A DNA stretch of 64,000 bases, taken from positions 31,042 to 95,041 of IMG/VR virus record IMGVR_UViG_3300022752_000038. The stretch is one strand, 5' to 3'. This stretch comes from a virus. Below, in pieces: positions 26,514-35,046 of the stretch. Under the pieces are notes generated by a model, which saw only the letters and a program-made list of their open reading frames with translations, searched no databases and was not told the origin of the DNA. Position numbers and translations under genes: made by a program. How positions within the stretch are numbered: position 1 is the stretch's first letter; every line of letters begins with the position of its first letter.

Positions 26514-27582
26514 AGTTTGGATTGTAGATTTAGAAGCTGTTGATACTAGGTATACTGGTCAATGGAAAACCTGGATACCTGAGGTTGTTGCAAAGCATAT
26601 AACTAGCAACAATTTAAAGTATGAAGTTTCGATCATCGAAGGAGATACTGATATTCCAGAAGCCACTACTCCCGGTGCATTTTTGAACTTTGGTGGTACT
26701 AATGTATATAAAAGTTCTCAAATGGCTAAGATAGCTAGAGCATTTACAAACGGAGAAGTTCGTTCAGGTGATATCTTTTTATATACAGATGCTTGGAATC
26801 CTACCATTATACAATTAAAGTATATGAGTCAGTTACTAGGCATCCCAGTAAAGATACATGCTCTTTGGCATGCTGGTAATTATGATAAAAATGATTTTTT
26901 AGGTAGACTTATTAAAGATAGTTGGGTGAAAAACTTTGAACTGTCATTGGCTCAGGCTATCGATTATAATTGGTTTGCTTCGGATTACCATATTAAATTG
27001 TTTAGAGACACATACGGTTACGAAGATATCAAATGTTATCGTACAGGATGGCCAATGGAGTATCTAGAAACATATATCAAACCTAAACAAAAAGAAAACA
27101 TTGTATTGTTTCCACATAGGATAGCTCCAGAGAAACAGTTGGATATATTTAGAGAGATAGCAAAAGAAATGCCGGAATATGAATTTGTGATATGTCAGGA
27201 TCGTAAACTTACTAAAGATGCATATCACGAAATGCTAGGTAAAGCTAAAGTAGTATTTTCGGCTAACTTACAAGAAACGTTGGGTATATCGTGCTATGAA
27301 GCTGTATTAGCAAATGCAGTACCGATGGTACCTAATCGTTTAAGTTACGATGAAATGTATTCGGCGACATTTAAATATCCAAGTGAATGGACTGAATCTT
27401 TAGAGTCGTCTCGTAACTATCGTAGCTTCTTGAAAGCTACAATACGGTTTCATATGGAATGCTATGATAATAATAGTAATTATTCATATCATTCTGTAAT
27501 GAACGAACTTAAAACAAAATTGACACAAGAATATTTTAGTTGTAATAATTTATTAAAGGTAATGTTCAATGACAAATACTAA
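26506..27582 (+). CDS. GT-B glycosyltransferase coupled to the DpdA-like enzyme (358 aa)
   Basis: ATG 26506 is chosen because it sits in an ATGAATAA overlap with the previous stop. The C-terminal half has GT-B features: ENIVLFPHRIAPEKQLDIFR (about 198), EYEFVICQDRK, and SANLQETLGISCYEAVLANA (about 255), where the E-x-x-G-x-x-x-x-E donor-binding pattern is seen. The N-terminal half is an acceptor domain (FLYTDAWNP; IHALWHAGNYDKND). The end overlaps the transglycosylase gene by 14 bases. Position suggests that it glucosylates DNA, perhaps the deazaguanine base itself; that is inference. Confidence 0.65.
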   Translation: MNKVWIVDLEAVDTRYTGQWKTWIPEVVAKHITSNNLKYEVSIIEGDTDIPEATTPGAFLNFGGTNVYKSSQMAKIARAFTNGEVRSGDIFLYTDAWNPTIIQLKYMSQLLGIPVKIHALWHAGNYDKNDFLGRLIKDSWVKNFELSLAQAIDYNWFASDYHIKLFRDTYGYEDIKCYRTGWPMEYLETYIKPKQKENIVLFPHRIAPEKQLDIFREIAKEMPEYEFVICQDRKLTKDAYHEMLGKAKVVFSANLQETLGISCYEAVLANAVPMVPNRLSYDEMYSATFKYPSEWTESLESSRNYRSFLKATIRFHMECYDNNSNYSYHSVMNELKTKLTQEYFSCNNLLKVMFNDKY

Positions 27583-28762
27583 ACCAAAAAGATTTATATA
27601 CTTCCCGTCATTATCAGCGGGCGGCTCGGCAGACGCATTTAAAAAGAATAAAGATGTTCAGCCTGGATTGACATGTAGATTTTATGCAGAAGATTTTCCA
27701 GAAGAATGGAGACATCCGTATTTTCTAGTGACCGCGGGTCATTATTATAAAAAGCCAGAGACTAGAAAAGACTTTGGACTGGAAGATTCATTTGTATTCG
27801 GCGACTCGGGCGGATATCAGTTAGCCCGCGGAGCTCTAAAGTGGAGTCCGGAGATTCGTGAAACTATTTTTCATTGGTTAGAAAACAATGCAGATATTGC
27901 TGCAAATTTAGATATTCCGCCTAGAACTACATATGCTAATCGATTTGAAGATTCTTTAAAGATTAGTTTAGAAAACTTTCAGTGGTTTGAAAAACATCAA
28001 TCCGGCAAGTGTACATTTCTTAATGTACTGCAAGGATCCAATACGCATCAATATTCATATTGGTATGATCAAGTCAAGGATTTTGAATTTGGAGGCTGGT
28101 GTGTTGGTGGTCCTCAAAAGCTTGTAGACTTTTTCTATGCATTGGCAGTAATGTTAAAGAATCGAGAGTTTGAAAAAAAGCGTAATGGATATATTCACTT
28201 GTTAGGCATTTCTAAAATAAGTGATTTTTATTTGTTAAGTACACTACAAAACAACTTTAATAAGCATTTTGATAGTAGAATACAAGTATCAACAGATAGT
28301 TCATCGCCAGGACAATATCCAGTATATGGAACATATCTTCATTCACCTCAATTGAGTAAAATGACGTTTAGCCATTTATATTTTCCAAAAGGAGATAATC
28401 TCCCATATAGGGCAGATGATAAAGTACCAAATCCGTTCGGTCATCCGATTGATATGACATTTGGAGAAGTAGCTAAATATGACGGTAATTGTACTTTAAA
28501 AATGGTATTGAATAATGTGTTTGCATTTAACAAAACTATTGATATGGTTAATGAATTATGTGATGCGCATTTAGAACTATTAGAAACAATTGTGCCGACC
28601 GATTTCTATCAGATACTTAAAAGTATGAATGAAATGTTTGAAGACCCGGATCAGGCATTAGTTATTTATGAAAAGTATCGTCATTACTATATGAACTATG
28701 GCGGTACTCATGTAACATCAACAAACGAAAATACATTTAACAAATTTTTTGAACTAGTATAA
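27569..28762 (+). CDS. dpdA: DpdA-like 7-deazaguanine transglycosylase, TGT superfamily (397 aa)
   Basis: TGT-like landmarks: FVFGDSGGYQLARG at about residue 73 (the first catalytic Asp in DSGGYQ), ADIAANLDIPPRT at about 107, FLNVLQGSNTHQYSYW at about 150, FEFGGWCVGGPQK at about 170, and STDSSSPGQYPVYG at about 245, a candidate for the nucleophile Asp. The Cys-rich zinc site of tRNA enzymes is not seen, as in known phage DpdA proteins, which act on DNA. It would swap guanine in DNA for a 7-deazaguanine. It is linked to QueD, QueE and FolE upstream. Confidence 0.75.
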   Translation: MTNTKPKRFIYFPSLSAGGSADAFKKNKDVQPGLTCRFYAEDFPEEWRHPYFLVTAGHYYKKPETRKDFGLEDSFVFGDSGGYQLARGALKWSPEIRETIFHWLENNADIAANLDIPPRTTYANRFEDSLKISLENFQWFEKHQSGKCTFLNVLQGSNTHQYSYWYDQVKDFEFGGWCVGGPQKLVDFFYALAVMLKNREFEKKRNGYIHLLGISKISDFYLLSTLQNNFNKHFDSRIQVSTDSSSPGQYPVYGTYLHSPQLSKMTFSHLYFPKGDNLPYRADDKVPNPFGHPIDMTFGEVAKYDGNCTLKMVLNNVFAFNKTIDMVNELCDAHLELLETIVPTDFYQILKSMNEMFEDPDQALVIYEKYRHYYMNYGGTHVTSTNENTFNKFFELV

Positions 28763-28764
28763 TT

Positions 28765-29481
28765 ATGAAAAAGACAGACCTTTTAAATTTTATTAGTCGT
28801 TATCATCTAGCAGGAGCGACTACATCAGTTAAGTGGAACGGAAGCAATGGTTCCACAGAAACTAAGTTTATCACCGATGACCAAAATGTCATTGGAAGTG
28901 TAACTTCTAAAAACATTGACTTAGGTAATTGTGAGCTAGGAGTTTATGCTACGCCTCAATTGACTAAAATGTTATCGGCAGTAAACGATGACCTAGACGT
29001 TTCCGTGAATAATTCAAATGGAACGGCTGTAAGTATTGACATTTCAGATAAGGAAGTTGATATGACATTTATGTTAGCTGACCTATCCGTTATTCGGCAA
29101 GTGCCTGAGTTGAAGCAACTTCCAAATTGGAATGCAGAGATTACAGTTGATAAAGATTTTGTTAATCGCTTTATCAAAGCTAAAAATGCATTACCTGAAT
29201 CAGAAAACTTTGGAGTAACTGTTAAGTCAGGTAAGATAGAATTTATTGTAAATTATTCATCGATCAATACTAACCGAATTAAATTTGAAGTAGCTAATAG
29301 TTCAGCTAAAGATATGGATGTTATTTGCTTTTCTAGTAACTTGTTTAAAGAAATTTTGCAAGCTAATAAAGATGCTGATACTGGTAAGCTTGAAGTTTCG
29401 TCTGCAGGACTAGCGCGAGTATCATTTACATCTCAAACATATACATCGACTTATTATCTAGTACAATTACAAACAACCTAA
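28765..29481 (+). CDS. 45: Sliding clamp, gp45 type (238 aa)
   Basis: Length and pattern fit the T4 clamp: MKKTDLLNFISRYHLAGATT at the start, DLGNCELGVYATPQLTKMLS near residue 50, and LAEL-like strands (VDMTFMLADLSVIRQVPELK). The C-terminal sheet FTSQTYTSTYYLVQLQ closes the second domain. It forms the trimeric ring that holds the polymerase and activates late transcription in T4. It lies directly before dut and the clamp loader. Confidence 0.8.
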   Translation: MKKTDLLNFISRYHLAGATTSVKWNGSNGSTETKFITDDQNVIGSVTSKNIDLGNCELGVYATPQLTKMLSAVNDDLDVSVNNSNGTAVSIDISDKEVDMTFMLADLSVIRQVPELKQLPNWNAEITVDKDFVNRFIKAKNALPESENFGVTVKSGKIEFIVNYSSINTNRIKFEVANSSAKDMDVICFSSNLFKEILQANKDADTGKLEVSSAGLARVSFTSQTYTSTYYLVQLQTT

Positions 29482-29918
29482 TGAAAGTACGATTTAAAAA
29501 ATTAACAGACCAAGCTACAATGCCAAGCTATGCAAAGCCTGGCGATGCTGGTTTAGATATGACAGCGTTTTCATATGTAACAGACCCAAATAATCAAACT
29601 ATTAATTATCATACGGGTATTGCAGTAGAAATACCTGAAGGATATGTGGGTCTGTTATTTCCTAGAAGCTCTGTATATAAAACAGATTTGATCTTATCTA
29701 ACTGCGTAGGAGTAGTAGATTCAGGATATCGCGGCGAAATTGTCTTTAAATATAAGATGCCAACCAAAGCATATTTTGCATCACTGCGTAGATTTGAAGT
29801 AGGAGATCGAGTAGGTCAATTAATAATTTTACCGTATCCGCAAATCGAATTAGAAGAAGTACTCGAATTATCCGAGACGGAACGTGGCGTTGCAGGATTT
29901 GGTAGCACAGGAAAATAA
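29481..29918 (+). CDS. dut: dUTPase (145 aa)
   Basis: The five trimeric dUTPase motifs are present: GDAGLDMTA (I), LFPRSSVYKT (II), GVVDSGYRGEI (III), GDRVGQLIILP (IV) and RGVAGFGSTGK (V). It keeps uracil out of phage DNA by hydrolysing dUTP. It starts at the last base of the clamp gene stop (TAATG). Confidence 0.95.
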   Translation: MKVRFKKLTDQATMPSYAKPGDAGLDMTAFSYVTDPNNQTINYHTGIAVEIPEGYVGLLFPRSSVYKTDLILSNCVGVVDSGYRGEIVFKYKMPTKAYFASLRRFEVGDRVGQLIILPYPQIELEEVLELSETERGVAGFGSTGK

Positions 29919-29919
29919 T

Positions 29920-30129
29920 ATGCCAAGAAAAAAAGTAGTAGCACCAGTTACAGAAAATGTAGAAAATCCGTGGAAGCAGTTGTTATCTACGGCCGAAAGT
30001 TTATATATTAGCGTAGATGAACAATACAAGATAGCTCCTAAAAACGAATTATCTAGTATGTTAATTTCGTTATCATCAGTAATTAATTCTTTTAAGAAAC
30101 AAAACGATGTTTGGGAATCAAGAAAATAG
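29920..30129 (+). CDS. Small unknown protein before the clamp loader (69 aa)
   Basis: The start MPRKKVVAPVTENVENPW is one base after the dut stop; an upstream in-frame ATG (29884) lies inside dut and is unlikely. The rest is helical (KNELSSMLISLSSVINSFKKQ). The end overlaps gene 44 by 23 bases. No known function. Confidence 0.5.
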   Translation: MPRKKVVAPVTENVENPWKQLLSTAESLYISVDEQYKIAPKNELSSMLISLSSVINSFKKQNDVWESRK

Positions 30130-31042
30130 TTTATGGGTCGAAAAGTTTCGGCCGTCGACATTAGAAGGATATGTCGGTAATGAACATATTATAGAAAAAG
30201 TAAAACTATATATTCAAAGTGGAGATGTTCCGCATTTGTTGTTTTACGGATTAGCAGGTACAGGTAAAACTACTTTAGCTAAAATTATCGCTAATAACGT
30301 TGATGCTGATGTATTATATATTAATGCCTCAGACGAAAACAATATTGAAACGGTACGTACAAAGATAAAAAACTTTGCTAGTACTGTAGGATTTCGTACA
30401 TGGAAGATTTGTATATTAGATGAGGCTGATTACATGACGCCTAATGGTCAAGCTGCGTTACGTAATCTTATGGAAACGTTTAGTAAGACAACAAGATTTA
30501 TTTTGACATGTAACTATGTAGAAAAGATTATTGACCCGATACAAAGTCGATGTCAGACATTTTCTATTGAACCGCCTAGTAAAGTCGATGTAGCAAAACG
30601 CATATCAGCAATCTTTACAGAACTAAATGTAGAGTATGACAAAAAAGATCTAGTTACTATAGTTAACTCTGGATATCCAGATATACGTAGAATATTGAAT
30701 TCTTGTCAGCGTCAGGTAATTGACAATCGGTTAAAAATAGATAGTACAAGCTTAATTCAAGCTAATTACATGACTAAGATTCTAGATATATTTGTACAAC
30801 AAGAATCTAGAAAAGATGCATTCACTCAAATACGTCAGGTTATTGCCGATAGCAAAGTAAAAGATTTTACGGCATTATATCGATTTTTATTTGATGAAGT
30901 AGATAATTATGCAAAAGGTCATATTGCTAACGTAATTCTAATTCTAGCAGAATCTCAATATCAAGATTCTTTTGCTATTGATAAAGAGTTACATGTTATG
31001 TCAATGATGATTAAGTTAATAAACGAGTTAAAAACAAAATAA
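30107..31042 (+). CDS. 44: Clamp loader ATPase, gp44 type (311 aa)
   Basis: AAA+ motifs are clear: Walker [15 protein letters not shown] (about 46), Walker [12 protein letters not shown] (about 104), sensor 1 RFILTCNY (about 136), and the arginine-finger IQSRCQTF (about 150). [18 protein letters not shown] at the start is typical of clamp loaders. It loads the gp45-like clamp with the small subunit at 32929. Confidence 0.93.
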   Translation: MFGNQENSLWVEKFRPSTLEGYVGNEHIIEKVKLYIQSGDVPHLLFYGLAGTGKTTLAKIIANNVDADVLYINASDENNIETVRTKIKNFASTVGFRTWKICILDEADYMTPNGQAALRNLMETFSKTTRFILTCNYVEKIIDPIQSRCQTFSIEPPSKVDVAKRISAIFTELNVEYDKKDLVTIVNSGYPDIRRILNSCQRQVIDNRLKIDSTSLIQANYMTKILDIFVQQESRKDAFTQIRQVIADSKVKDFTALYRFLFDEVDNYAKGHIANVILILAESQYQDSFAIDKELHVMSMMIKLINELKTK

Positions 31043-31050
31043 AAAAGGTT

Positions 31051-32670
31051 ATGGCAAAACAAATTTTCTTTGATTCTCACAGTCGAGATGGCTTAAAGCG
31101 TGGAATTGATACGCTAGCAAATGCAGTAAAAGTAACATTAGGACCTAAGGGCCGTAATGTAGTTATTGACAAACCAGGCATGCCGCCCATTGTAACAAAA
31201 GACGGAGTATCTGTAGCTAAAGAAATTGATCTTAAAGATCCTTTAGAAAACATTGGCGCCCGACTAGTTAAGGAAGTAGCTAGCAAAACTGCCGATATTG
31301 CAGGAGATGGAACTACAACCGCCACGGTATTGGCACAGTCAATTATTACATCTGGTATTAAACATGTAGCAGCTGGAGCTAATCCTATAGAAGTAAAGCG
31401 AGGAATAGATAAAGCTGTAGCGGCCGTCGTTAACGAATTAGATAATATTGCAACTAAGATTGATAATGAACATGAAAAGATCAAACAAGTAGCTTCAGTA
31501 TCTGCTAATAACGATGATGCTATTGGTACATTGATTGCTGATGCAATGTCAGAAGTTGGATTAGAAGGAGTTATTACTGTTGAAGAAGCAAAAGGAATTG
31601 AAACGGAACTTAAGACCGTAGAAGGAATGCAATTTGATAGAGGCTATATTTCGCCCTATTTTATCACGGATAATGCTAAGATGGAAGCCGTGTACGAGAC
31701 TCCGTATATTCTAATCTTTGATAAGAAAATCAGCCATGTTAAACAATTCTTGCCGATACTAGAAAAGGTAGTACAGACCGGAAAACCATTGGTTATTATT
31801 GCCGAAGACGTTGATGGAGATGTGTTAGGTACATTGGTATTGAATCGTGTACGTGCTGGACTTAAAGTTGTAGCAGTTAAGGCACCAGGATTCGGTGATC
31901 GTAGAAAAGAAATGTTGATGGATATTGCAACACTTACCGGTGCTAATCTTGTATCTGAAGAATTAGGACGTACGTTGGAAGATACTACAATTGAAGATTT
32001 GGGTATCGCTGAAAAGATAATTGTAGCCAAAGACACTACTACAATTGTCAATGGTTACGGGGCAGCTGAAGATATCAACCAACGTATTGAAATTATTAAG
32101 AATCAAATCGATGGCAGTACTTCAGATTATGACCGTGAAAAGCTACAAGAACGCTTAGCTAAAATGGTAGGCGGAGTAGCTGTATTATCTATCGGCGCTG
32201 CAACAGAAGTTGAAATGAAAGAGAAGAAAGACCGAGTCGATGATGCAGTTAGTGCAACCCGCGCTGCGGTAGAAGAAGGAATTGTTCCTGGAGGAGGTGT
32301 TGCCTTTATACGAGCACAAAAAGCACTTGATACTATTAATGTAGACAACGATGATCAGTCGTTTGGTGTTAATATTATTTATAAAGCTATCGAATCACCA
32401 CTTCGACAAATTTGTGAGAATGCAGGAGTTGATGCATCGGTTATTATACGTGATATTAAAAATAGTAACGAGGTTGGTTACGGATATAATGCTCGTACAG
32501 AACAATTCGAAAACCTATTGACATCAGGCGTTATTGATCCAAAGAAAGTTACACGTGTAGCGCTTCAACATGCAGCGTCAATTGCATCAATGGTATTAAC
32601 AACCGAGTGTGCTGTTATTAATATTCCAGAAGAGAATACTAAGCAACAAGCACCTCAATATGATTTGTAA
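31051..32670 (+). CDS. groL: Chaperonin GroEL, full length (539 aa)
   Basis: The full GroEL sequence is recognisable: [36 protein letters not shown] (ATP site, catalytic Asp), [14 protein letters not shown] and [16 protein letters not shown] in the middle domains, and [13 protein letters not shown] near 400. It ends with [13 protein letters not shown], without the GGM-repeat tail of cellular GroEL. The length is close to the usual 545. Full-length phage GroEL is unusual; T4 itself uses only a GroES substitute. It is preceded by AAAAAGG. It may fold phage-specific proteins after host decay. Confidence 0.95.
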   Translation: MAKQIFFDSHSRDGLKRGIDTLANAVKVTLGPKGRNVVIDKPGMPPIVTKDGVSVAKEIDLKDPLENIGARLVKEVASKTADIAGDGTTTATVLAQSIITSGIKHVAAGANPIEVKRGIDKAVAAVVNELDNIATKIDNEHEKIKQVASVSANNDDAIGTLIADAMSEVGLEGVITVEEAKGIETELKTVEGMQFDRGYISPYFITDNAKMEAVYETPYILIFDKKISHVKQFLPILEKVVQTGKPLVIIAEDVDGDVLGTLVLNRVRAGLKVVAVKAPGFGDRRKEMLMDIATLTGANLVSEELGRTLEDTTIEDLGIAEKIIVAKDTTTIVNGYGAAEDINQRIEIIKNQIDGSTSDYDREKLQERLAKMVGGVAVLSIGAATEVEMKEKKDRVDDAVSATRAAVEEGIVPGGGVAFIRAQKALDTINVDNDDQSFGVNIIYKAIESPLRQICENAGVDASVIIRDIKNSNEVGYGYNARTEQFENLLTSGVIDPKKVTRVALQHAASIASMVLTTECAVINIPEENTKQQAPQYDL

Positions 32671-32692
32671 TTTATAAAAAAGGAATTATATT

Positions 32693-32932
32693 ATGGCTAA
32701 CAAGGATATGACTAAAGTAGGTCTTGATACTGGCGCGCAACCTAAGTTGCGTGCTCAAGATCTCGAAAACATCGTTTGTGAAAACTGCGGTGGTAGATTT
32801 TTTAGACAGGTACATGGATTTAAGCGTGTGCCAAAATTATTATCGCAGTCTGGTAAGGAAGAAATTATTCCGATTCCAACATTTCGTTGTGATGACTGTG
32901 GACATATTAATGATGAATTTATGTTAGCGTGA
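32693..32932 (+). CDS. Zinc-ribbon protein (79 aa)
   Basis: Two CxxC pairs, VCENCGGRFF and FRCDDCGHIND, form a zinc ribbon that spans the protein (ENIVC to CGH). A basic loop (VHGFKRVPKLLSQ) joins them. This arrangement occurs in small phage proteins next to clamp-loader genes. A role in replication or in transcription is possible. The stop overlaps the next gene by four bases. Confidence 0.65.
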   Translation: MANKDMTKVGLDTGAQPKLRAQDLENIVCENCGGRFFRQVHGFKRVPKLLSQSGKEEIIPIPTFRCDDCGHINDEFMLA

Positions 32933-33372
32933 GTACAAAAGCAGCAACCATATTCGATCACTTATCCCATATAACGGAGAAAAAAACTCCGTGGGATAAG
33001 TTATCGGAATTAGATCAAAAATCTTTTAGTCCATATCTAATTAATAGATGGCTATCGATGCATCCTGATTATATTGAGCTAGTTGATATGTTCCAACAAT
33101 ATACAATCGGCGGAATGGATCGTAAACATGTGTATCAATTATATTCGGATATACTACCTAAACGAAAAGTATTTGCTAAATATATAAAAGGCAAAGACTC
33201 TGATAAGTATAACAAAGAATTGATTGAGTTCATGGCTATGCACTATAGTGTATCTCAACGAGAAGCTTTAGAGTATGTTAGCATACTGATGGAATTAGAT
33301 GCGGATTCTATTGTAGAGTTATTACGTAAATACGGTAAGACTGATAAAGAAATAAAAGTATTAATGAAATGA
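32929..33372 (+). CDS. 62: Clamp loader small subunit, gp62-like (147 aa)
   Basis: The start is GTG in a GTGA overlap. The pattern SPYLINRWLSMHPDYIELVD (about 33), YQLYSDILPKRKVFAKYIKG (about 66), and a helical end KYNKELIEFMAMHY to LLRKYGKTDKEIKVLM is that of the short gp62-type subunits, by recall. It lies two genes after gp44, which supports the call. It bridges the gp44 ring and the clamp. Confidence 0.65.
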   Translation: MSTKAATIFDHLSHITEKKTPWDKLSELDQKSFSPYLINRWLSMHPDYIELVDMFQQYTIGGMDRKHVYQLYSDILPKRKVFAKYIKGKDSDKYNKELIEFMAMHYSVSQREALEYVSILMELDADSIVELLRKYGKTDKEIKVLMK

Positions 33373-33623
33373 AAGACTTAATTACAGATGCGGTAATCGA
33401 GGATTTGCGTTCACGTAGTCAACGTGGGATTGCAAAATATAACACTACATTAGATCAGAATAACAAAGATGATTTCATGAATCATTTATACGAAGAGTTA
33501 TTGGATGCTGCTCAGTATGTTAAAAAAGAAATGTCTGTTATACCAGAACTTCAAAATCTTATACGTCAATATCCTAACGATATAGATTTAGGGCGTATTA
33601 TACGTGCAAAATATTATAAATAA
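33369..33623 (+). CDS. Small helical protein resembling phage nucleotide pyrophosphohydrolases (84 aa)
   Basis: The motif SRSQRGIAKYNTTLDQNN followed by FMNHLYEELLDAAQYVKKEM is shared with small phage proteins of the all-alpha (MazG/dUTPase-like) class, where the E-E-x-x-D cluster binds metal. It is shorter than most. The start is an ATGA overlap. It could clean up modified or damaged nucleotides, but the substrate is not shown. Confidence 0.55.
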   Translation: MKDLITDAVIEDLRSRSQRGIAKYNTTLDQNNKDDFMNHLYEELLDAAQYVKKEMSVIPELQNLIRQYPNDIDLGRIIRAKYYK

Positions 33624-33625
33624 AA

Positions 33626-33659
33626 TTTGGTTTTTTGAAGTGTAGTACTTATAATTAAG
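33626..33659 (+). promoter_or_regulatory. Promoter before the PD-(D/E)XK nuclease gene
   Basis: TTTGGTTTTTTG and CTTATAATTAAG (33648-33659) with a 19-base offset. TATAAT ends five bases before ATG 33661; predicted leaderless. Confidence 0.7.
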
Positions 33660-33660
33660 T

Positions 33661-34599
33661 ATGGATAAGTTTATTAAGTATAGTATACGTGAACCTAAAG
33701 AAGGCGAACGTAAGATATCGTATTCACAATATTCAATGTATTCTACATGTCCCAAGCAATGGGAGTTAGCATATGTTAAAGGACTACGTACATTTTCGCA
33801 AAGTATACATACATTGTTCGGTACAGCGTTGCACGAAACATTGCAATTGTATTTAACTACAATGTACAATGATTCCGTTAAACAAGCTGATAATTTAGAT
33901 TTACATGGCATATTACGTGAAAAATTGTTTACTGGATATAAACAAGCCTATGAACAAATGGGCGAGAGACATTTTTCCTCTAAACAAGAGTTGTCTGAAT
34001 TTTATTTAGACGGCGTTGCTATACTTGACTATTTCCGTAAACATCGTAGTAAGTACTTTTCAACAAAGACAGAAGAGTTAGTTGGTATTGAAGTACCTAT
34101 ATATCATCCGGTATCAGATAAGCATTCTAATATATTTATGGTATCATATTTAGACGTTGTAATGCGTAATAAAAATACTAATCGATACAAAATTATTGAT
34201 ATCAAGACTAGTACTAATGGATGGAATAAGTATCAAAAAGCTAACAAGGTAAAGGCATCACAGTTAGTTTTATATAAGCATTATTATGCACAACAATTTG
34301 GAGTTGATGTAGACCATATAGATATTTTATATATGATTGTTAAGCGTAAGCTTATTGATGGAGCATTGTTTCCGCAAAAACGTATACAAGAGTTCAATCC
34401 AGCTAGCGGCAAACCTACACGTAACAAGCTTATTAATGAAATAACTAATTGGGTAGAATCTAGTTTTGATGCATTAGGTGAGTACAATACACAACGAGAA
34501 TATCCTGCCATAGCAGGTAAAAATTATAAAAATTGCAAATATTGTGAGTTTGCAGAAGATGATGAATTATGTCCGTTAAAAAACAGAATCAAGCTATAA
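33661..34599 (+). CDS. PD-(D/E)XK nuclease, Cas4/RecB-like with Fe-S cysteines (312 aa)
   Basis: The nuclease core shows FGTALHETLQLYL (about 60), IIDIKTSTNGW (about 178, the D-x-K motif) and SQLVLYKHYYA (about 200, the Q-x3-Y motif). Cysteines at STCPKQWE near the start and KYCEFAEDDELCPL at the end (with a further C before K) make a C, C-x2-C-x8-C set like the iron-sulfur clusters of Cas4 and AddB. It may be an exonuclease in recombination or in host DNA breakdown. It has its own leaderless promoter. Confidence 0.78.
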   Translation: MDKFIKYSIREPKEGERKISYSQYSMYSTCPKQWELAYVKGLRTFSQSIHTLFGTALHETLQLYLTTMYNDSVKQADNLDLHGILREKLFTGYKQAYEQMGERHFSSKQELSEFYLDGVAILDYFRKHRSKYFSTKTEELVGIEVPIYHPVSDKHSNIFMVSYLDVVMRNKNTNRYKIIDIKTSTNGWNKYQKANKVKASQLVLYKHYYAQQFGVDVDHIDILYMIVKRKLIDGALFPQKRIQEFNPASGKPTRNKLINEITNWVESSFDALGEYNTQREYPAIAGKNYKNCKYCEFAEDDELCPLKNRIKL

Positions 34600-34601
34600 A
34601 A

Positions 34602-35003
34602 ATGAAATGTGCGATTATCGGCAGTCGTGAATATGAAAACGTTAGTAAAGTCAAAGACATACTAACAGATCTTAAGAAACGATACGGTCCAGAATTAGTT
34701 ATTATTTCGGGAGGATGTCCAGATGGCGCAGATAAGTATGCTAAAAAGTATGCACTAGAGTTTGGTATTAACTATAAAGAATTTAATCCTGCACATACAC
34801 CTAGAAATTTGCATAGTGCCATGTCAGATAATTATTACGGCAAACCATATCATGTATCTCAGTTTCATCATCGTAACATGCTTATTGCAAAAGACTGTGA
34901 TGTTATGATAGCACTAATACCTAAAGGTATATCCTCAAAAGGTAGTGCTAGTGCAATAAATGCCGCAAAACGTTTCAATAAAAAAGTAGTTATACTAACG
35001 TAG
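34602..35003 (+). CDS. SLOG-fold nucleotide-binding protein, DUF2493-like (133 aa)
   Basis: The start (MKCAIIGSREYENVSKV) and the pattern VIISGGCPDGADKYAKKYAL at about residue 36 are those of the DUF2493/YspA branch of the Rossmann-like SLOG family, with a conserved end DVMIALIPKGISSKGSASAI. SLOG domains bind nucleotides or ADP-ribose-type ligands. It stands two bases after the nuclease gene. Whether it is an enzyme or a sensor is not known. Confidence 0.68.
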   Translation: MKCAIIGSREYENVSKVKDILTDLKKRYGPELVIISGGCPDGADKYAKKYALEFGINYKEFNPAHTPRNLHSAMSDNYYGKPYHVSQFHHRNMLIAKDCDVMIALIPKGISSKGSASAINAAKRFNKKVVILT

Positions 35004-35007
35004 TAGC

Positions 35008-35015
35008 ATATTTAT
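35008..35015 (+). promoter_or_regulatory. ATATTTAT motif before the glycan island
   Basis: GCATATTTATATTAAA lies 31 bases before ATG 35047, followed by TATAGGAGT as ribosome site. It would start the 17.5 kb glycan unit as late genes. Confidence 0.45.
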
Positions 35016-35046
35016 ATTAAATAAAAAGAACGGTTATAGGAGTTTA

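Noticed and set aside
30000-33000. Several minus-strand frames inside groEL and the clamp loader
   Set aside because: They mirror strongly coding + strand genes, have skewed composition and no start signals; no minus-strand gene is supported anywhere in the window.
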